A stretch of 64,000 nucleotides of DNA, taken from assembly GCA_002197995.1 (NCBI GenBank), contig NGZR01000001.1:5580001-5644000 (forward strand). The letters run 5' to 3'. Numbering within the stretch: position 1 is the first letter of the stretch; every line of letters starts with the position of its first letter. Shown here in pieces: positions 25,631 through 37,411 of this stretch. A program made the position numbers and the translations under genes. This DNA is from Gaeumannomyces sp. JS-464. Its lineage: Eukaryota > Ascomycota > Sordariomycetes > Magnaporthales > Magnaporthaceae. The notes beneath the pieces were generated by a model. That model made no database searches. It was not told the origin of the DNA and was given only the letters and a program-made list of their open reading frames with translations.

Positions 25631-27980
25631 CTCACTTCTTTCTCCTTTCCCCGCACCCAGTAGCCATCATCGGCCCGATGTAAGCCCCCACGTCCAGGAT
25701 GGAAACGATGAAGCAAACCCTGTGATACCCACATTGTATATTTATTTCCCTGTAATGACCAAGTGAGCACGAGAAAATGATACCTGACACACCGGCACAT
25801 GGCACATAGTCAGAGTTTTGTATATGCTATCAATGAATTCATTTTCCCATTGCTCATTCCCCGACCTGACGCGTGAGGACAGCCTGTTACATAAGCAGAA
25901 TCGCCTAACCGAGGCAGGGATGGCCGGGTTTATTTTTGGGCATCCCCCAGAAACGGTCCTGCCAGCAAACGTTCCAAAACCTGCACGACAGCCTTGGTCT
26001 TGTCGATGCAGCAGAAGCCTTGGACAATGCCAACCGATCCAACTGGCTCTCTTGGCGTTTTGTGAGCACCTGCTGTTTCCAACGTTTTATTATGCAAGCC
26101 AGGCCGAATCGTCGGGCACAAGACGTTATCGCACCACGCCGCGTAGAACGGCGATGCCCACAGCAACGGTGATCCCGGAAAGTTTGCTCAAGTCTCGTTC
26201 GTCCCGCGGTTCGGGTGGCCCCGGGATTGCGCCACAGCCCCTAAGAGAACCGAAAGCCTACCGGAAGATGGGCCTCCACTAGAGAGCCTACTTTCAAAAC
26301 TAGGTAGCTACCAGGTGGTCTCATTGTGTGCCATTCACCAAAATGCGTTGTGCTCACCTCTGGCTGCTTCTCTCTATTCGGCCCAAGCGGCAGTCGGGTT
26401 TATCCGGCATGTACAGGTTACAAAAGTCTCGGTAGGAGCCACCTGATAAAAGCTCAAACCCAAGTGTAGGGATGGAGAAGATGGGAGGGAAGCATGGTCG
26501 TCGGACCTGTTCAGTGTCGGACGAGTCGGGACGAAATACCAAAAAAGGCGTTTCTAGCCGAGATGGGCGGTAGGGAGCCTCCGCCGCATCCGTCAAGACG
26601 AACATAGGGATCCCAAGCTGGTTTGCACGGCACGAGAACCTTGAGGGCCGACCCGGGTTGAGCCCTGCAGAGGGTGGAAGATGCCGAGACTGGCGTTCGA
26701 CGGAAAGTTCAGTGTTGAGTGGGGACAGAGAAAGGTTGAGGAAGAAGAAGACGGAGGAGGGAGGGGATTCGTTTCTTGGGCTTTGTTGGCGGCATTGCTA
26801 TTCTTGGGGTTGTTATTGGACCCTACGACTGGCGCAGGGTGTTACAAGATCGATCTGTCGCCTCTTGATAGGTGGGTGGGTAGGTATTCATACTTAACGC
26901 GTGCCAGCAGGTGGAGGGTGCGTCGCGCAACCTGATGCAAACAGGCGCTGCGCGCCCAACGCATGGCACAGCCCTGGTTTGCGTGGGGAGTTGGGAGGAG
27001 TTTTTTTCTTCTTTTTTTTTCTTTGGTTGCAGGAAATGCGGGCCAGACCGGTGTAAGGGAAATGAGAAACGTGTTCATCGGAAAGATCGCCACGGTTGCG
27101 TTGTCTCTGAAGTTTAAGTTGGCGACAGCTCGACCAGGCAGGGTAGGGGAAGGGGGAGAGAGAGAGGGCGCCCGCCCACCGGGTGAATAGGCTTGTGCTG
27201 GTAACCAGGGTCAAGGGGTTTGGCCTTGGATCGATTTGACGGACGCAACAATCAACCTGGGGCGGGAACCTGCAGCAGCCTGAGGTCTTGTTCATATCGA
27301 CGAGGCGGCAGCGTGCGCGGGAAGGGTGGAGCGGCTGTTTGCGAGAGGCGCGGCTCTGCGGCGGAGGGCCGATCGTTCAATCTTTTTGCCGCCGCAGCGC
27401 TGCTGATGCGGGCGTGACTGATCCATCCATGGCATTGGCTGGTGCTTGCTGCTGCTGCGCTCTGCAAAGCTGGGAATGTGCTGGGCCGCTGTGTTAGAAA
27501 AGAACGGGTGGCTGTTTTGTCCTCTTTGGGAACGTTTGTTCGGCATAGAAGGCTCGATACGATTGGACGCCCGCCCTGATTGCGGTGCCCATCAGCCCAT
27601 TGTAGGTCCTTGGGGTCGGGCTCGATGCAAACATTGGATCGACGGTTCAATACCACCGCGTCCAAGGCACACACCCTGCCTGTGTGACACCTGCCTACTC
27701 TTCTCTCCCTCCTGCTCTATCTGGTCCGCATCGCCACAAAGACTACGTGGTTTGCCAAAAGAGGGCACCAGCTCGTCTGGTCTTGGCGGCAAGAGCACCA
27801 CCACCGCGACCCCGTAGATAAGGTCGGCTGCAAGGGGCGTGGCAGTCTGCAGACAGCCGCCAGATGAACCATCCTATCGCGGAATTTTAGGACGAGCAGG
27901 GCGTCGAGCTGCCTCCGATTGGCCGCGCAAGCCCCGCGTGTCAGTGTTAGAGGACGAGACCCCTGTCGACTGGGGAGAAC

Positions 27981-27999
27981 AAAAAAAAAAAAAAAAAAA
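27981..27999. repeat. Poly(A)19 tract
   Basis: Uninterrupted adenine run in intergenic DNA. Confidence 0.9.
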
Positions 28000-29568
28000 G
28001 TTGGTTGACGGAAGAAAAAAGAGCCCCAACCCACCTCAGTGGCGGCCCGTCAGGTGGTGCCTGAGCTGTGGAGTCCAACATGCTGGGCCGACAAGAGGTG
28101 GCAGTCACCACCCACCGCATCTCGGAGGGGCCGCTGTGCACGATTTCACCCTGGGCTCCTTCCTCTGGAGGGTGAGCTCTGGGGAAGCCACGCCACCTGA
28201 AACTCGGGCTGGCCGGGGGGCCCTTGTTTCCAAACGTCGCATTCCACCTACAGCACATCTTGCCTCCCCCTCTCTCTCAATTGCCTAACCCAAGTTCCGC
28301 AGCGACTCGAACAAAAAAAGGCGCGTTGGGGGCGTCCTGGCCGGCTGGCCTGTTCCTCGTGTTTGCCCACCAGGGGCGGCTGCCGACACATTGGCACCAC
28401 TCGTCCTGGAGCCACGCTGCGGCAGAATCGATGTGCACGAGCAGTGGCTTGCGATAGGCCCTGGGGCGAGCCAGTCGCGATGCCCTGATCCCGCAGGGCG
28501 AGACGAGACCCTCGGTGTGCTCGGCTCAGGGTTGCAGCTGCGGCCGCCGGTGGCCTGGTTGGACTCTGGACGGCAAGGTGGGAGAGAGAAAGCCGGCCAG
28601 AGAGCAAATCTCGCTCATCTATCCGCGACGCCATCACCTGTCTCTGCCAAAGTGGCTGCATGCGCCCTCGCTCGACTGACTCTCGGCGTCAATGCGCCCG
28701 TCGGTTGCGCGGCCCTCTCGTCCCCTTCCCAGCACAAAGGGGTGACAGCCGCGCCGCGCCAGGGTCTCCCTCGCGGGCCCTGCAGCTTCCCAGACCTCGC
28801 CGACGCAACGCGGGCGGAGAATTGTTCCACTGCTTCCATCAGTCCCTGCTGTCGGACCAGTGCCGCAAGAACAGGGCTCCGCCAGCGGCGCCCCAAATTT
28901 CCCGCATCACCCTCTTCTGATCTCCCTTCTGGCCCTCCTCGACGGGGCAGGGCGTCGTGTCCTCCCGGTGGGGAAAACAAAGTCGTTGGACGCTCCACAC
29001 TTCCTTGCCCTGCCCCCTTTCCTGCCCGTGCTGGCCCCCGCCGTCCCTTTTCGCCGTCCCCGCCCGCCGTTGTCCGTGGTGTTGGGACGAAGGGAAGGTC
29101 TTGGCTCTCGCATCTGCGTCTCATTCATAAGAACCTCGCCGCGCACCCGCTGTTTCTTCCTCCCGCCTCCCATTCCCTCTGATCTGCTCCTGGGATCAGC
29201 GCCAACCGCTGCTCTCGTCTGTCGCTCTTTTCTCACCTTGTCGCCTTCTTTCTTCTGTGCGTGCAGTGCACATCCAAACATCGCTCTTGAAGAGATCGTC
29301 CATTCCCCCAAAACCAACCCACCCCCCTTGTCACTCGCTACCGATCCCTCCGGCAAGAGATCTTCACGACCTTCGCGCGCGAGTTCGCCAAGGGCATATC
29401 AAGTCATCACGGCAAACAACACGGCATCATCGTGTCACGATATACCCCCGAAGCTCGAGCAGGCTGTTGAGCATTACGAACCGGTCCGAGGCCCCCAGAC
29501 GATACGAGTGACGCCATCATTTCCCTACCCAGCAGACAACAGCAGGACAAGTAGTCAGCCGCCCATCA

Positions 29569-29872
29569 TGAAGTTGTCAGCTGTGTTCCTCGTCTCCCTT
29601 ATCGGCGCCGCCGCGGCCGCCCCAGCCGCCGAGCCCGTCGACGTCGAGGTCCGCGCTCTGGCTCGCGACACCATGCACTCGGGTGCCGAGATCGTGTCCA
29701 AGCTGGCTGTCATGCAGGGCAGGGTCTCGCCGTCCAAGAGAAAGAACCCCTACAGGCCCGCCCCGCCGACCCCAATGCCTGTTACGCCGACTGCATCCTC
29801 GCCGGCGGCAGCGACTGGGAGTGCATCTGCAAGTGCGTCGCCTGCGGTGGGAAGACTCCTCCTCCTGCGTAA
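29569..29872 (+). CDS. Small cysteine-rich secreted protein, frame broken
   Basis: The ATG at 29569 starts a strong signal peptide (MKLSAVFLVSLIGAAAAAPA) followed by a short acidic pro-like region (EPVDVEVRALARD). From about 29717 the neighbouring frame carries LQARPADPNACYADCILAGG and then WECICKCVACGGKTPPPA, ending at a TAA (29870-29872). The six cysteines are spaced C-x3-C-x9-C-x-C-x-C-x2-C. The two parts are one base out of register. Candidate introns in the interval have the wrong length, so an indel between about 29690 and 29770 is likely. The total would be about 100 residues. Features match a fungal small secreted protein, possibly an effector or a peptide processed at KR. No family was recognised. 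If the first frame is read on, the protein loses all cysteines, which makes that reading less likely. Confidence 0.6.
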
Positions 29873-30961
29873 ATGGAGGGACTCCTCGACCGATCGGAAG
29901 CTGGTGGCAGTATGAAGAATACGAAGAAGACGACACAGCAAAGGGAGGACGGCAAGAGACAAGACAGTGTGCCATAAGAGCGTCCCAAAACAGCCCCACG
30001 AGGAACGAAAAAAAAAAAACCCTCGCTCGCCCGCGGTGGACATGTGGACAGGCTAGTTTTTCTGCTTTGAAGGCTTCACACACAAGCGAGAAACCTCCTC
30101 GGCGGAAGCGTATGGCTACAAGGGACCGGCCATATTTGACTGCCGTCGCTCTCCTTTTGCTTGCCTGCCTTCTGGGGCAGTGGCTGCTCTCTTGGGGACT
30201 TGGTGCGACCTCTTTTTGTCTGGATGTTTTCACAAGAAGCCTGGGTGGGTACCTTAGCTGATCCTGGGGAACTTTTCTCCGTCCCGGAGCCGTGGACGGC
30301 TAGGGACGGGTGGGCTTGGATGTGATTGCGATGCAGCGTACCACTACTCTGGAGTAGCCTTGCTTTTATACCTGTTACCACATTCTACCCTTATTTCTCT
30401 GTATGCGGGGAACCCGACGATGGGTTCGACGTCTCATGTACATTAGAGCGCGAGGAGCAAATCCAGCAGTAAAGATGACGTGTGTGCGATACCCTGGTGA
30501 CGGCTGGATACGACCTGCCGAGCCCAAGGCTTCCATGGGGTTTGTTTGTCGGTATATGCATTAGGTGTATATGCATTAGAGATAAATACCTAGCTATTTT
30601 ACTACAACCAGCGCCGTTTTAAACAAGGAGAAACCCACAAACAAACGCCTGCCAGTGGACTCCCGCCGGCCCGCTGGCCCTGAAAAACAAATGAAAGACA
30701 GTGGGTACAGGTCTCTCCTGTCCTGCTGTCTGAGTTGTAAAGGTACACTTTAAGGAGCTTAAGAATAAGGAAAAACAAAAAAAAGGGTCCAGATGGGACG
30801 ACTAAGTGGGTGGTATATGTGCCTGAACTCGATGCCTTTTGACTCTTTTTTTTTCTTTCTTTTCTTTCTTTTTTTTTTTTCCTTTCTTTTCTTTCTTTTT
30901 TTTTTCCTTTCTTTTCTTTTCTTTTCTTTTCTTTTCTTTTCTTTTTTCTTCTTTCATTGTT
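29873..30961. other. Intergenic region ending in T-rich microsatellite
   Basis: No gene supported. The right end (30844-30958) is almost pure C and T with repeating CTTTTCTTTT units, just downstream of the stop of the minus-strand DUF3433 gene. Confidence 0.5.
30844..30958. repeat. Pyrimidine (CTTTT)n microsatellite
   Basis: About 115 bases with only T and C, built from CTTT and CTTTT units. It lies within the probable 3' untranslated region of the minus-strand gene ending at 30962. Confidence 0.9.
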
Positions 30962-33900
30962 TTACACGGGAATGCCAACGTCCGACGCGCCCGATGTCTC
31001 GTCGGCATCGACGCCGATGCGCATGGCGCCCGAGGCGCCCTCCATGGGGCCGAACTCGTACAGCAGCGCGAGCTGCTCGACGACGCGGTCCCTCTCGGCC
31101 GCGGGCAGCAGGGCCGAGCCGGCGGCGGCCCAGGCGACGCCGGACGAGTCGCAGACGTAGACCATGGCGCCGGCGGCGGAGCTGGGGTCGGCGGGCATGG
31201 ACGGCCAGGCGACGAAGAAGCTGGCGACGACGACGGCGACCATGCAGAAGAGGGCCGCGACGGCGACCCAGGCGCAGGCGGCGTGGGCCGGGTGCGACTT
31301 GTACAGGCGGGCGGGCACCATGTGCAGCAGCACCGGCATGGCCTCGGCGGCCAGGGCGGCGAGCGAGACGGAGGCGAGGAAGAAGTGGCGGGCCTGCAGG
31401 GCGCGGTACAGGCCCGAGACCGGGTTGCTCGAGGGCGCCAGCAGCACGGTGCGGTGGGCGGGCTGGCCGCGCTGCGAGAGGAGCAGGTAGGGGCTGGCGA
31501 GGGAGACGTTGCTGAAAAAGGAGCCCCACCAAAAAGCGATGGCGAGCCCGATCAGGGTGAAGAGCACGCGGGCGCCGTAGCCCTGCTGGCCCATGAAGCG
31601 CTCAAAGCCCGAGTTGGACGTCCAGCTGACGTAGTACAGCACCAGGATCAGGAGCCCGCACGCGAAGGCCACGAACAGTAGGCGCGGTAGGTTCGACAGC
31701 ATCATGAAGGGTAGGTAGTGCTCCCGCTGGCGCGTCAGCGGCGCCGACTCGGAGTTGACCTGCTGCTGCCTGTGGTCCACCCCGCCGTAGCCGTAGTAGT
31801 CGCCCCGGTGGTCATCGTGGCGGCCGCTGCCCGCCAGCCCCTCCCTGTCGTCCTCGCCGTTGCCCTGCAGCGACATGCCCTCGGCGCCGCTGCAGATCGT
31901 GACGCCGTAGTCGGTCGTCTCGCTGCCGTCGACCGAGTACACTCCGAGACGGAACTGGCGGTTGCCCACCGCGCGGAGCAGCTGCTCGTGCGTGATCCTG
32001 CCCTTGACTCTGGCCGCCGCCATGGCCGCCGTGGACTCGCCTTCGGTCTTCTCCACCACGGCTCTGCTGTTGCCCGTCGTGGGCAGCGACAGCAGAAGCG
32101 ACCTGACTTCTAGGTTTCCGGACAGGGCTGCCGTGCTAATGATGCTCCACGGATTGGACGCCACGCCGGTCCGCCATCTAAACATGCTGAGAAGCACGAC
32201 CATGGAGATGACGGCCATGAGGCTAAGAAGACCCATTGCGGCCCGCGCATTGGGAGGCGACACGACAAGAGTCGCCGCGCATGCGCGGACCTCGGGCACG
32301 CAGAGATCCTCGTTCTGTCGGATGGCAAACGCCTCGGGCCAAAAGGGCACCAGGACGGCCGCGACCAGCAGCAAGAGCTTGGACAAGAAGAGGACTGGCG
32401 GGTACCGCAGCACACCTCCTTCGGGCGCCAGGGAGCGGAGCGCGGCGGGGATGCTGTGGAAGACACCAGTACGCATGCAGATGGAGTCTTTGGCAGGCGC
32501 TCCAGAGGGTGTGTGAGACGGTGGTAGGGGTGCATCTGCCGTGCGCTCGTCTCGACCATGCGTGCAGCAGCGAGTGAAATGACGGCAAGGAGAACGGGGA
32601 GGAAAAGCGCAGCCAGATGGGCAGGCTTGGCAAGGTAGTAGCTCTTGATCCCGATCGGATTTCCGTTGTTGCTGGCCTCGGCGCTGGGCTTCGCGGGCTG
32701 GGGGTACCGCGTCACTGTCGCGGTGGGCATGCCGGCGGCGTTTGTCAACGTCACCGTCTTGGGGGCAGGGGCATGGTTGTAAGCTCAGTCCGGGTCGGCT
32801 TTCCCTGCTCGTCCGTGAAAACGCGCGCCAGGGTTGCCGAGACGGGCGCCGGCGTCAGCACCTTAGTGGTCTTGACGCCATTGCCGTCAGTAGTGACCAC
32901 CACCGACGGCTCGGCCCAGTCGATCGACGCCGTCGGTCGCCAGACCTTGTCGGTCCGTTGCTTGCCAGCGTCGCCCGGGTCGCCGGGGCGCTCCTCGGGG
33001 CGTGAGCCGGGGTCGTCGCCACCCGTCAGCTGCTCCGAGTCACTGCCACTGGGCCTCTTGGGCCGTGGTGTAGGAGTTGCAGACGCGGCGGCCGGCGCAG
33101 CTGGCTTGAGAGTCGACTTGTCGTTCTCGTTCACCGGAGGCCGCGGCTTCGTTTCTTCACCCGAGTTGACAGGCTCCCGGGTGGTCTGGGGCTGCATTGG
33201 GTTCGGCGGTGTGTTTCCGCCTTTGCCATCTGGTGGTTTCGGAGGATCGTCTTTGCCCGAGCCAGGAGGGAATATCGGGACAGGAACCAGAGGCTTATCA
33301 GAAGGCTCGTCGGTCTTGGATGGCGGTGCTGACTGTGTGGTTGGGGCTGGCAGGGGAAATGTGGGTTTGTTGGGTTGTTCCGAAGGCTTGGGGGGCTTCG
33401 GGTGTTCCTTTGGCCCTTCTTTGGGAGGGTCAGGGCGCCAGGGGAAGTCCGGAAGATCCCCGGGTTTCGGGGGATTAGGGGGCGGATCAGGCTTTGGATC
33501 AGGCTTCGGAGGTGGCTTCGGTTCAGGGCTCGGTGTCGGATCAGGTTTTGGAAATATTGGCGGCCAGGGCAGGTCCGGAAAGCCTGAGCCACCCCCGGGA
33601 CCTTGATTTCCCCCTCCAGGGGTTTGACTTCCCCCTCCTGGAGGGGGCGGAGGGGCGGAGGCGGGGGTGGAGGGGGCGGGGAGGAGGAGGAGGAGGAGGA
33701 GGTGGTGGTGGTGGTGGTGGCGGCGGCGGAGGAGGCGGAGGCGGAGGAGGCGGAGGCGGAGGAGGCGGAGGCGGTGGAGGCGGAGGCGGTGGAGGCGGAG
33801 GCGGAGGCGGACCCGAAGAACCCTCACCCCCTGGCTTGCCCTCGCCGCCAGGTTTACCCTCGCCGCCAGGTTTACCCTCGCCGCCGGGTTTACCCTCGCC

Positions 33901-35109
33901 GCCAGGTTTACCCTCGCCTCCGGGTTTCCCTTCTCCTCCTGGCTTGCCTTCGCCGCCTGGCTTACCCTCACCACCGGGTTTACCTTCGCCTCCTGGTTTC
34001 CCTTCGCCTCCGGGTTTCCCCTCTCCTCCTGGTTTACCTTCCCCTCCTGGTTTTCCTTCGCCGCCTGGCTTCCCCTCGCCGCCTGGCTTGCCTTCACCTC
34101 CAGGCTTACCCTCGCCGCCCGGTTTACCCTCGCCGCCGGGTTTACCCTCGCCTCCGGGTTTACCTTCGCCTCCGGGTTTCCCTTCGCCTCCAGGCTTGCC
34201 CTCGCCGCCTGGCTTACCCTCACCACCGGGTTTACCTTCACCCCCCGGCTTCCCCTCGCCGCCTGGCTTGCCCTCACCACCGGGCTTGCCTTCACCACCG
34301 GGCTTCCCTTCCCCTCCTGGCTTGCCCTCGCCGCCAGGTTTACCTTCACCACCGGGTTTACCCTCACCACCAGGCTTACCCTCGCCGCCGGGTTTGCCTT
34401 CACCACCGGGCTTGCCTTCTCCACCGGGTTTACCCTCACCACCAGGTTTACCTTCACCGCCAGGCTTGCCCTCACCACCGGGCTTGCCCTCACCGCCAGG
34501 CTTGCCCTCACCACCGGGCTTGCCCTCACCGCCAGGCTTGCCCTCGCCGCCGGGTTTGCCTTCACCACCGGGTTTGCCTTCACCACCGGGCTTGCCTTCT
34601 CCGCCGGGTTTACCCTCACCACCAGGTTTACCCTCACCGCCAGGCTTGCCCTCACCGCCAGGCTTGCCCTCACCACCGGGCTTGCCCTCACCTTGGGGTG
34701 CACGTACTGCAAGCTTTGCGTCTTGGCCTGCTATAGCTTGCCCAAAGACAAAAGCTGATCGGGGCGAGAGAAGATCGTCCGCTGGCGTCGGCGTCGCTGG
34801 GTTTTGCCATTCCACCACCGGGAGGGAACGGCATGCCCACTCCGTCAAGCCGATGAGGGTGAGGATGAGGGCGGTCAGGAGGAGCAGAAAAGGCCATCTC
34901 AAAGTAAATGGCTTCCAATTTGGGGACGGGTCTGGCCCCGTGTCCCTCAGAGGTCGGCCGTCGATGCCGCGGTATGTGTGATTGTTGGATCGAGCCGCCT
35001 GCTCATACTCTCCTCCGTCGGCCTCGTGAATTGTGCTGACGACAGAGACGGTCGATATCGAGAATCGCGACCCATGAGGGCGTGGCGTGTTGTTGGTTGG
35101 GGCCGCCAT
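30962..35109 (-). CDS. DUF3433 membrane protein with collagen-like repeat
   Basis: Large fungal membrane protein of unknown function, roughly 1,350 residues once frame breaks are ignored. The start at 35109 (MAAPTNNTPRPHGSRFSIST) gives a hydrophilic tail of 70 residues and a membrane segment at about 72-92 (PFLLLLTALILTLIGLTEWA). Then come about 48 copies of GKPGGE, a run of some 50 prolines and a long Pro/Lys/Asp region (FPKPDPTPSPEPKPPPKPDP). The C-terminal half (from about 32750) has the DUF3433 layout: TLTNAAGMPTATVTRYPQP, GNPIGIKSYYLAKPAHL, then several membrane helices including FLSKLLLLVAAVLVPFWPEA and RLLFVAFACGLLILVLYY. It ends DETSGASDVGIPV. One-base breaks lie near 33650 (after the polyproline), at 32758-32775 (a C5/C4 run on the coding strand) and near 32515. 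The repeat sits immediately outside the first helix, so it is probably extracellular or lumenal. Confidence 0.85.
33668..33815. repeat. GGA/GGC trinucleotide tract encoding polyproline
   Basis: Plus-strand GGA, GGT and GGC triplets. On the coding (minus) strand this is about 50 consecutive proline codons in the DUF3433 gene. The reading frame changes just beyond its 3' end on the coding strand. Confidence 0.9.
33830..34692. repeat. 18-bp coding minisatellite, about 48 copies
   Basis: Tandem 18-bp units vary at synonymous positions (plus strand pattern ACCCTCRCCRCCRGGYTT). They encode GKPGGE on the minus strand without a single frame break or stop over about 860 bp. Third-position variation with conserved protein sequence suggests selection on the encoded repeat. 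The first unit follows RAPQGE and the last runs into GEGSSG before the polyproline. Confidence 0.95.
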
Positions 35110-37411
35110 GTTGGGCCCCCGTTGGTCGTCGCCGGCAGCCCTAGTCTATTCGTGCCACCATGTATGCGGGTGTCGACGCTGCGCGATTTCACTATCACTT
35201 GGTGATAACGGCCAACCCGAGTTGGCTATCACGCAGACGCACGTGTTGTTGGTCGTAGAGTCGAAAATGCTGATGGCTGATGGCTGATGGCCGCAAAACC
35301 ATTCAACGCTAGACCAGAGCGATGCCAGATACCGATGTACTCGGCATGGGGAACCGAGGCGTTAAAGACACGGCGGGAGGCGGCATACTGGTGCCTCCTG
35401 GCCGCGGCCGGGGGTGGGGGGTGAGCATCTTTGGGAAGGGGCTGTGCCGCGCGCTGGCCGTGTTCCTGCGGATCGCCGCCCGTTTGGGCGATGATGCGAG
35501 CGTCGAGCAGGCCAGATCCAGTCCGACATGGGGCTTTTAGGCAATATTGCAACGCTGCGAGAAGTGTGGAGCTTGTGTTGGCGGCCCTGCTGTCAAAGCC
35601 CCGGGACATACCACCAACAAACTGGCCCACCTGGTGCTCCTGGCCAATGGACTGTTTCTTTCTCATAGAGTAGTCTTTTAATAGCAGCCGTTTTTTGGGC
35701 GGTGCAGAGAGCGCGCGACCATCGCGTCTTCAGAGCAGGTTCCACGCCCGTAACCATGCTCTTCATGGTGCTCAACACCGCCGCAGAGGCGGTTGGTCTG
35801 CGGACGCTCATAACTAGCGGCTCTGGAGTGATTTCTGGGCAAGAGGGCGAACCAAGACAGCGTCAAAGAATGCTGCGATATGCAAGGCGAGATGATGGTC
35901 GGGGAGATATGCGGGAGAGGGAAATGACACCTTTGTCAAGCAGGACATGCGTGGCACCCAGTGGCAATTTCCTCTGGGGCTGTTGGTTGCTGACTTGCGA
36001 CCAACACCTCCAGCTGCAGTGAAGGGGCCTGGGCAAGCTGGGGTCTTGTGTCAAGGGTTCCGTACACCACGGCGCTCTCCCCACTTGGGTAGCAGCGCTG
36101 TGCATCCACGGCGAACGGTGGATGATGGCAGGTGGCGCGGGAGGGCAGAGAGACCACCAGCGCGCCGGCTGGCTTGGAAGGCCCTACGAGGAGGCCCAGC
36201 TTCCGAGAGAGCGAAGAGGTTTCGCATACTGTGGCCTCGTGGGGGCCACCACTAGAGAGTTGCCATCCCCGAACAGGCGCGATGGGAGGGATTCTCTAGC
36301 CGTGTGGGTGGTGATGGTGGTGACGGTGGGCATGCAACAGGGCTGAGCTGGTAACCATCGTCGCGAGCTCGGTTAAAGGAGACTGTGTGACCCAGCCGCC
36401 TTGCCGAGCCCTGTGGCCCACTAGGTAGCCAAAACCCGCCCGTGCGCGCCGTAACGCCCAGCCATTCACAGCGCAGGTCCGCACGTCCCATCAAATGCTT
36501 GAACTTCGCAGGCTGTTGGAGGAGCAGTCAGTGGGCTAGACACAATGCGACATGCCATCCTAGTCGAAAAGTGAGAGAAGGAAAAAAGCGAGATGGGATG
36601 ATCGGGCTTGCAACGGGGCTCGGAATCTTGAATTCCAATGGCTGGCACGCTGGATGCTGGGTCGATTGTCCTGGGCTGTTGGTTTCAATCAGTGCAGGGA
36701 TCTGATCACCCTTCTCGACAAAATCAAATTGTGCTGACAGGTCCCACCCATCTGCGGCACGTGGTCGCAACGGAACCCTTCGCATCTGGCAGGCAGAAGT
36801 GAAGGGATCACAGAGGGCGCCACCACTCGCCAGAACCGGGCAGTCCGAGATGAACTTTCGTAAAGCATAAATGGTGGTCAAGACATATCCATCCGGCCTT
36901 AGGTTGTCTCCAGCCTACCACCAGGCGTTATCATTCTCAGGGAAAACCCTCCAATGTGTAACTGCGATTCTCCTCAAAGAAGTTATTCCTCAAAGAAGTA
37001 ATGGTGGAGCCTGGATGTTGAACTATGATATCGGCTGAGGTGTCTAGGTAGGTACCTACCTACCTAGGTACTGCCTCGCGACCTACCAGGTGACTTCAGT
37101 GACGGGTCTGGCGCCACGGCCGAGTGGGACGGTATGCACGTGACGATAACAATATCGACAATCGCGACACGACGATAGAAATTTAGCCTGCCCAATCGCT
37201 TGGTCAATGCACGCGGCTGGGCTCACCTGCAGGAAGCTCCAAACACACAGTCGGAGTTGAGGCTCTCGCGACAACCAGGTGAATCGAAACGCGCCCAAAC
37301 CCGACCGCATGCCGCACATCCAATCCGCGTAGTCCGTCGCATCAGCCCCTAGACTCAGTGTCGCACTGCATAACCCTCCCTCGAGCACAAAGATAATCTG
37401 CGCCGGACAAC
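35110..37411. other. Intergenic, divergent promoters at both ends
   Basis: Lies between the divergently transcribed DUF3433 gene and the zinc-finger gene. No gene is supported. A palindromic TAGGTACC-rich element lies at 37044-37070. Confidence 0.5.
37044..37070. repeat. Palindromic CTAGGTAGGTACCTACC element
   Basis: Self-complementary arrangement of TAGGTA and TACCTA units, similar to the element at 40722-40754. It lies about 340 nt upstream of the zinc-finger gene. Confidence 0.8.

Larger units (their letters stand above)
25495..29568. other. 4-kb intergenic region and long C-rich leader
   Basis: Contains poly(T) at 25607-25630 and poly(A) at 27981-27999. From about 28500 to 29568 the plus strand is strongly C-rich with pyrimidine clusters, typical of a fungal promoter and 5' leader, and leads to the small secreted protein at 29569. 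Open frames of 263 codons (28391-29182) and the 5' part of 28860-29915 lie in this leader. They have skewed Pro/Arg/Ser composition and are regarded as spurious. Confidence 0.5.

Noticed and set aside
28391..29182. 263-codon open frame upstream of the small secreted protein
   Set aside because: Lies in C-rich leader sequence. Skewed composition, no motif, and the flanking pattern is that of promoter/5' UTR.
30793..31681. Plus-strand open frames over the DUF3433 3' end with Arg- and Gly-rich composition
   Set aside because: Antisense of a GC-rich membrane-protein gene. Composition is typical of mirror frames and there is no motif.
33494..34981. A 495-codon plus-strand open frame rich in PPGLPS repeats
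   Set aside because: It is the antisense of the (GKPGGE)n array. The minus strand has the N-terminal membrane segment and DUF3433 continuity, so the plus frame is a by-product of the 18-bp periodicity.
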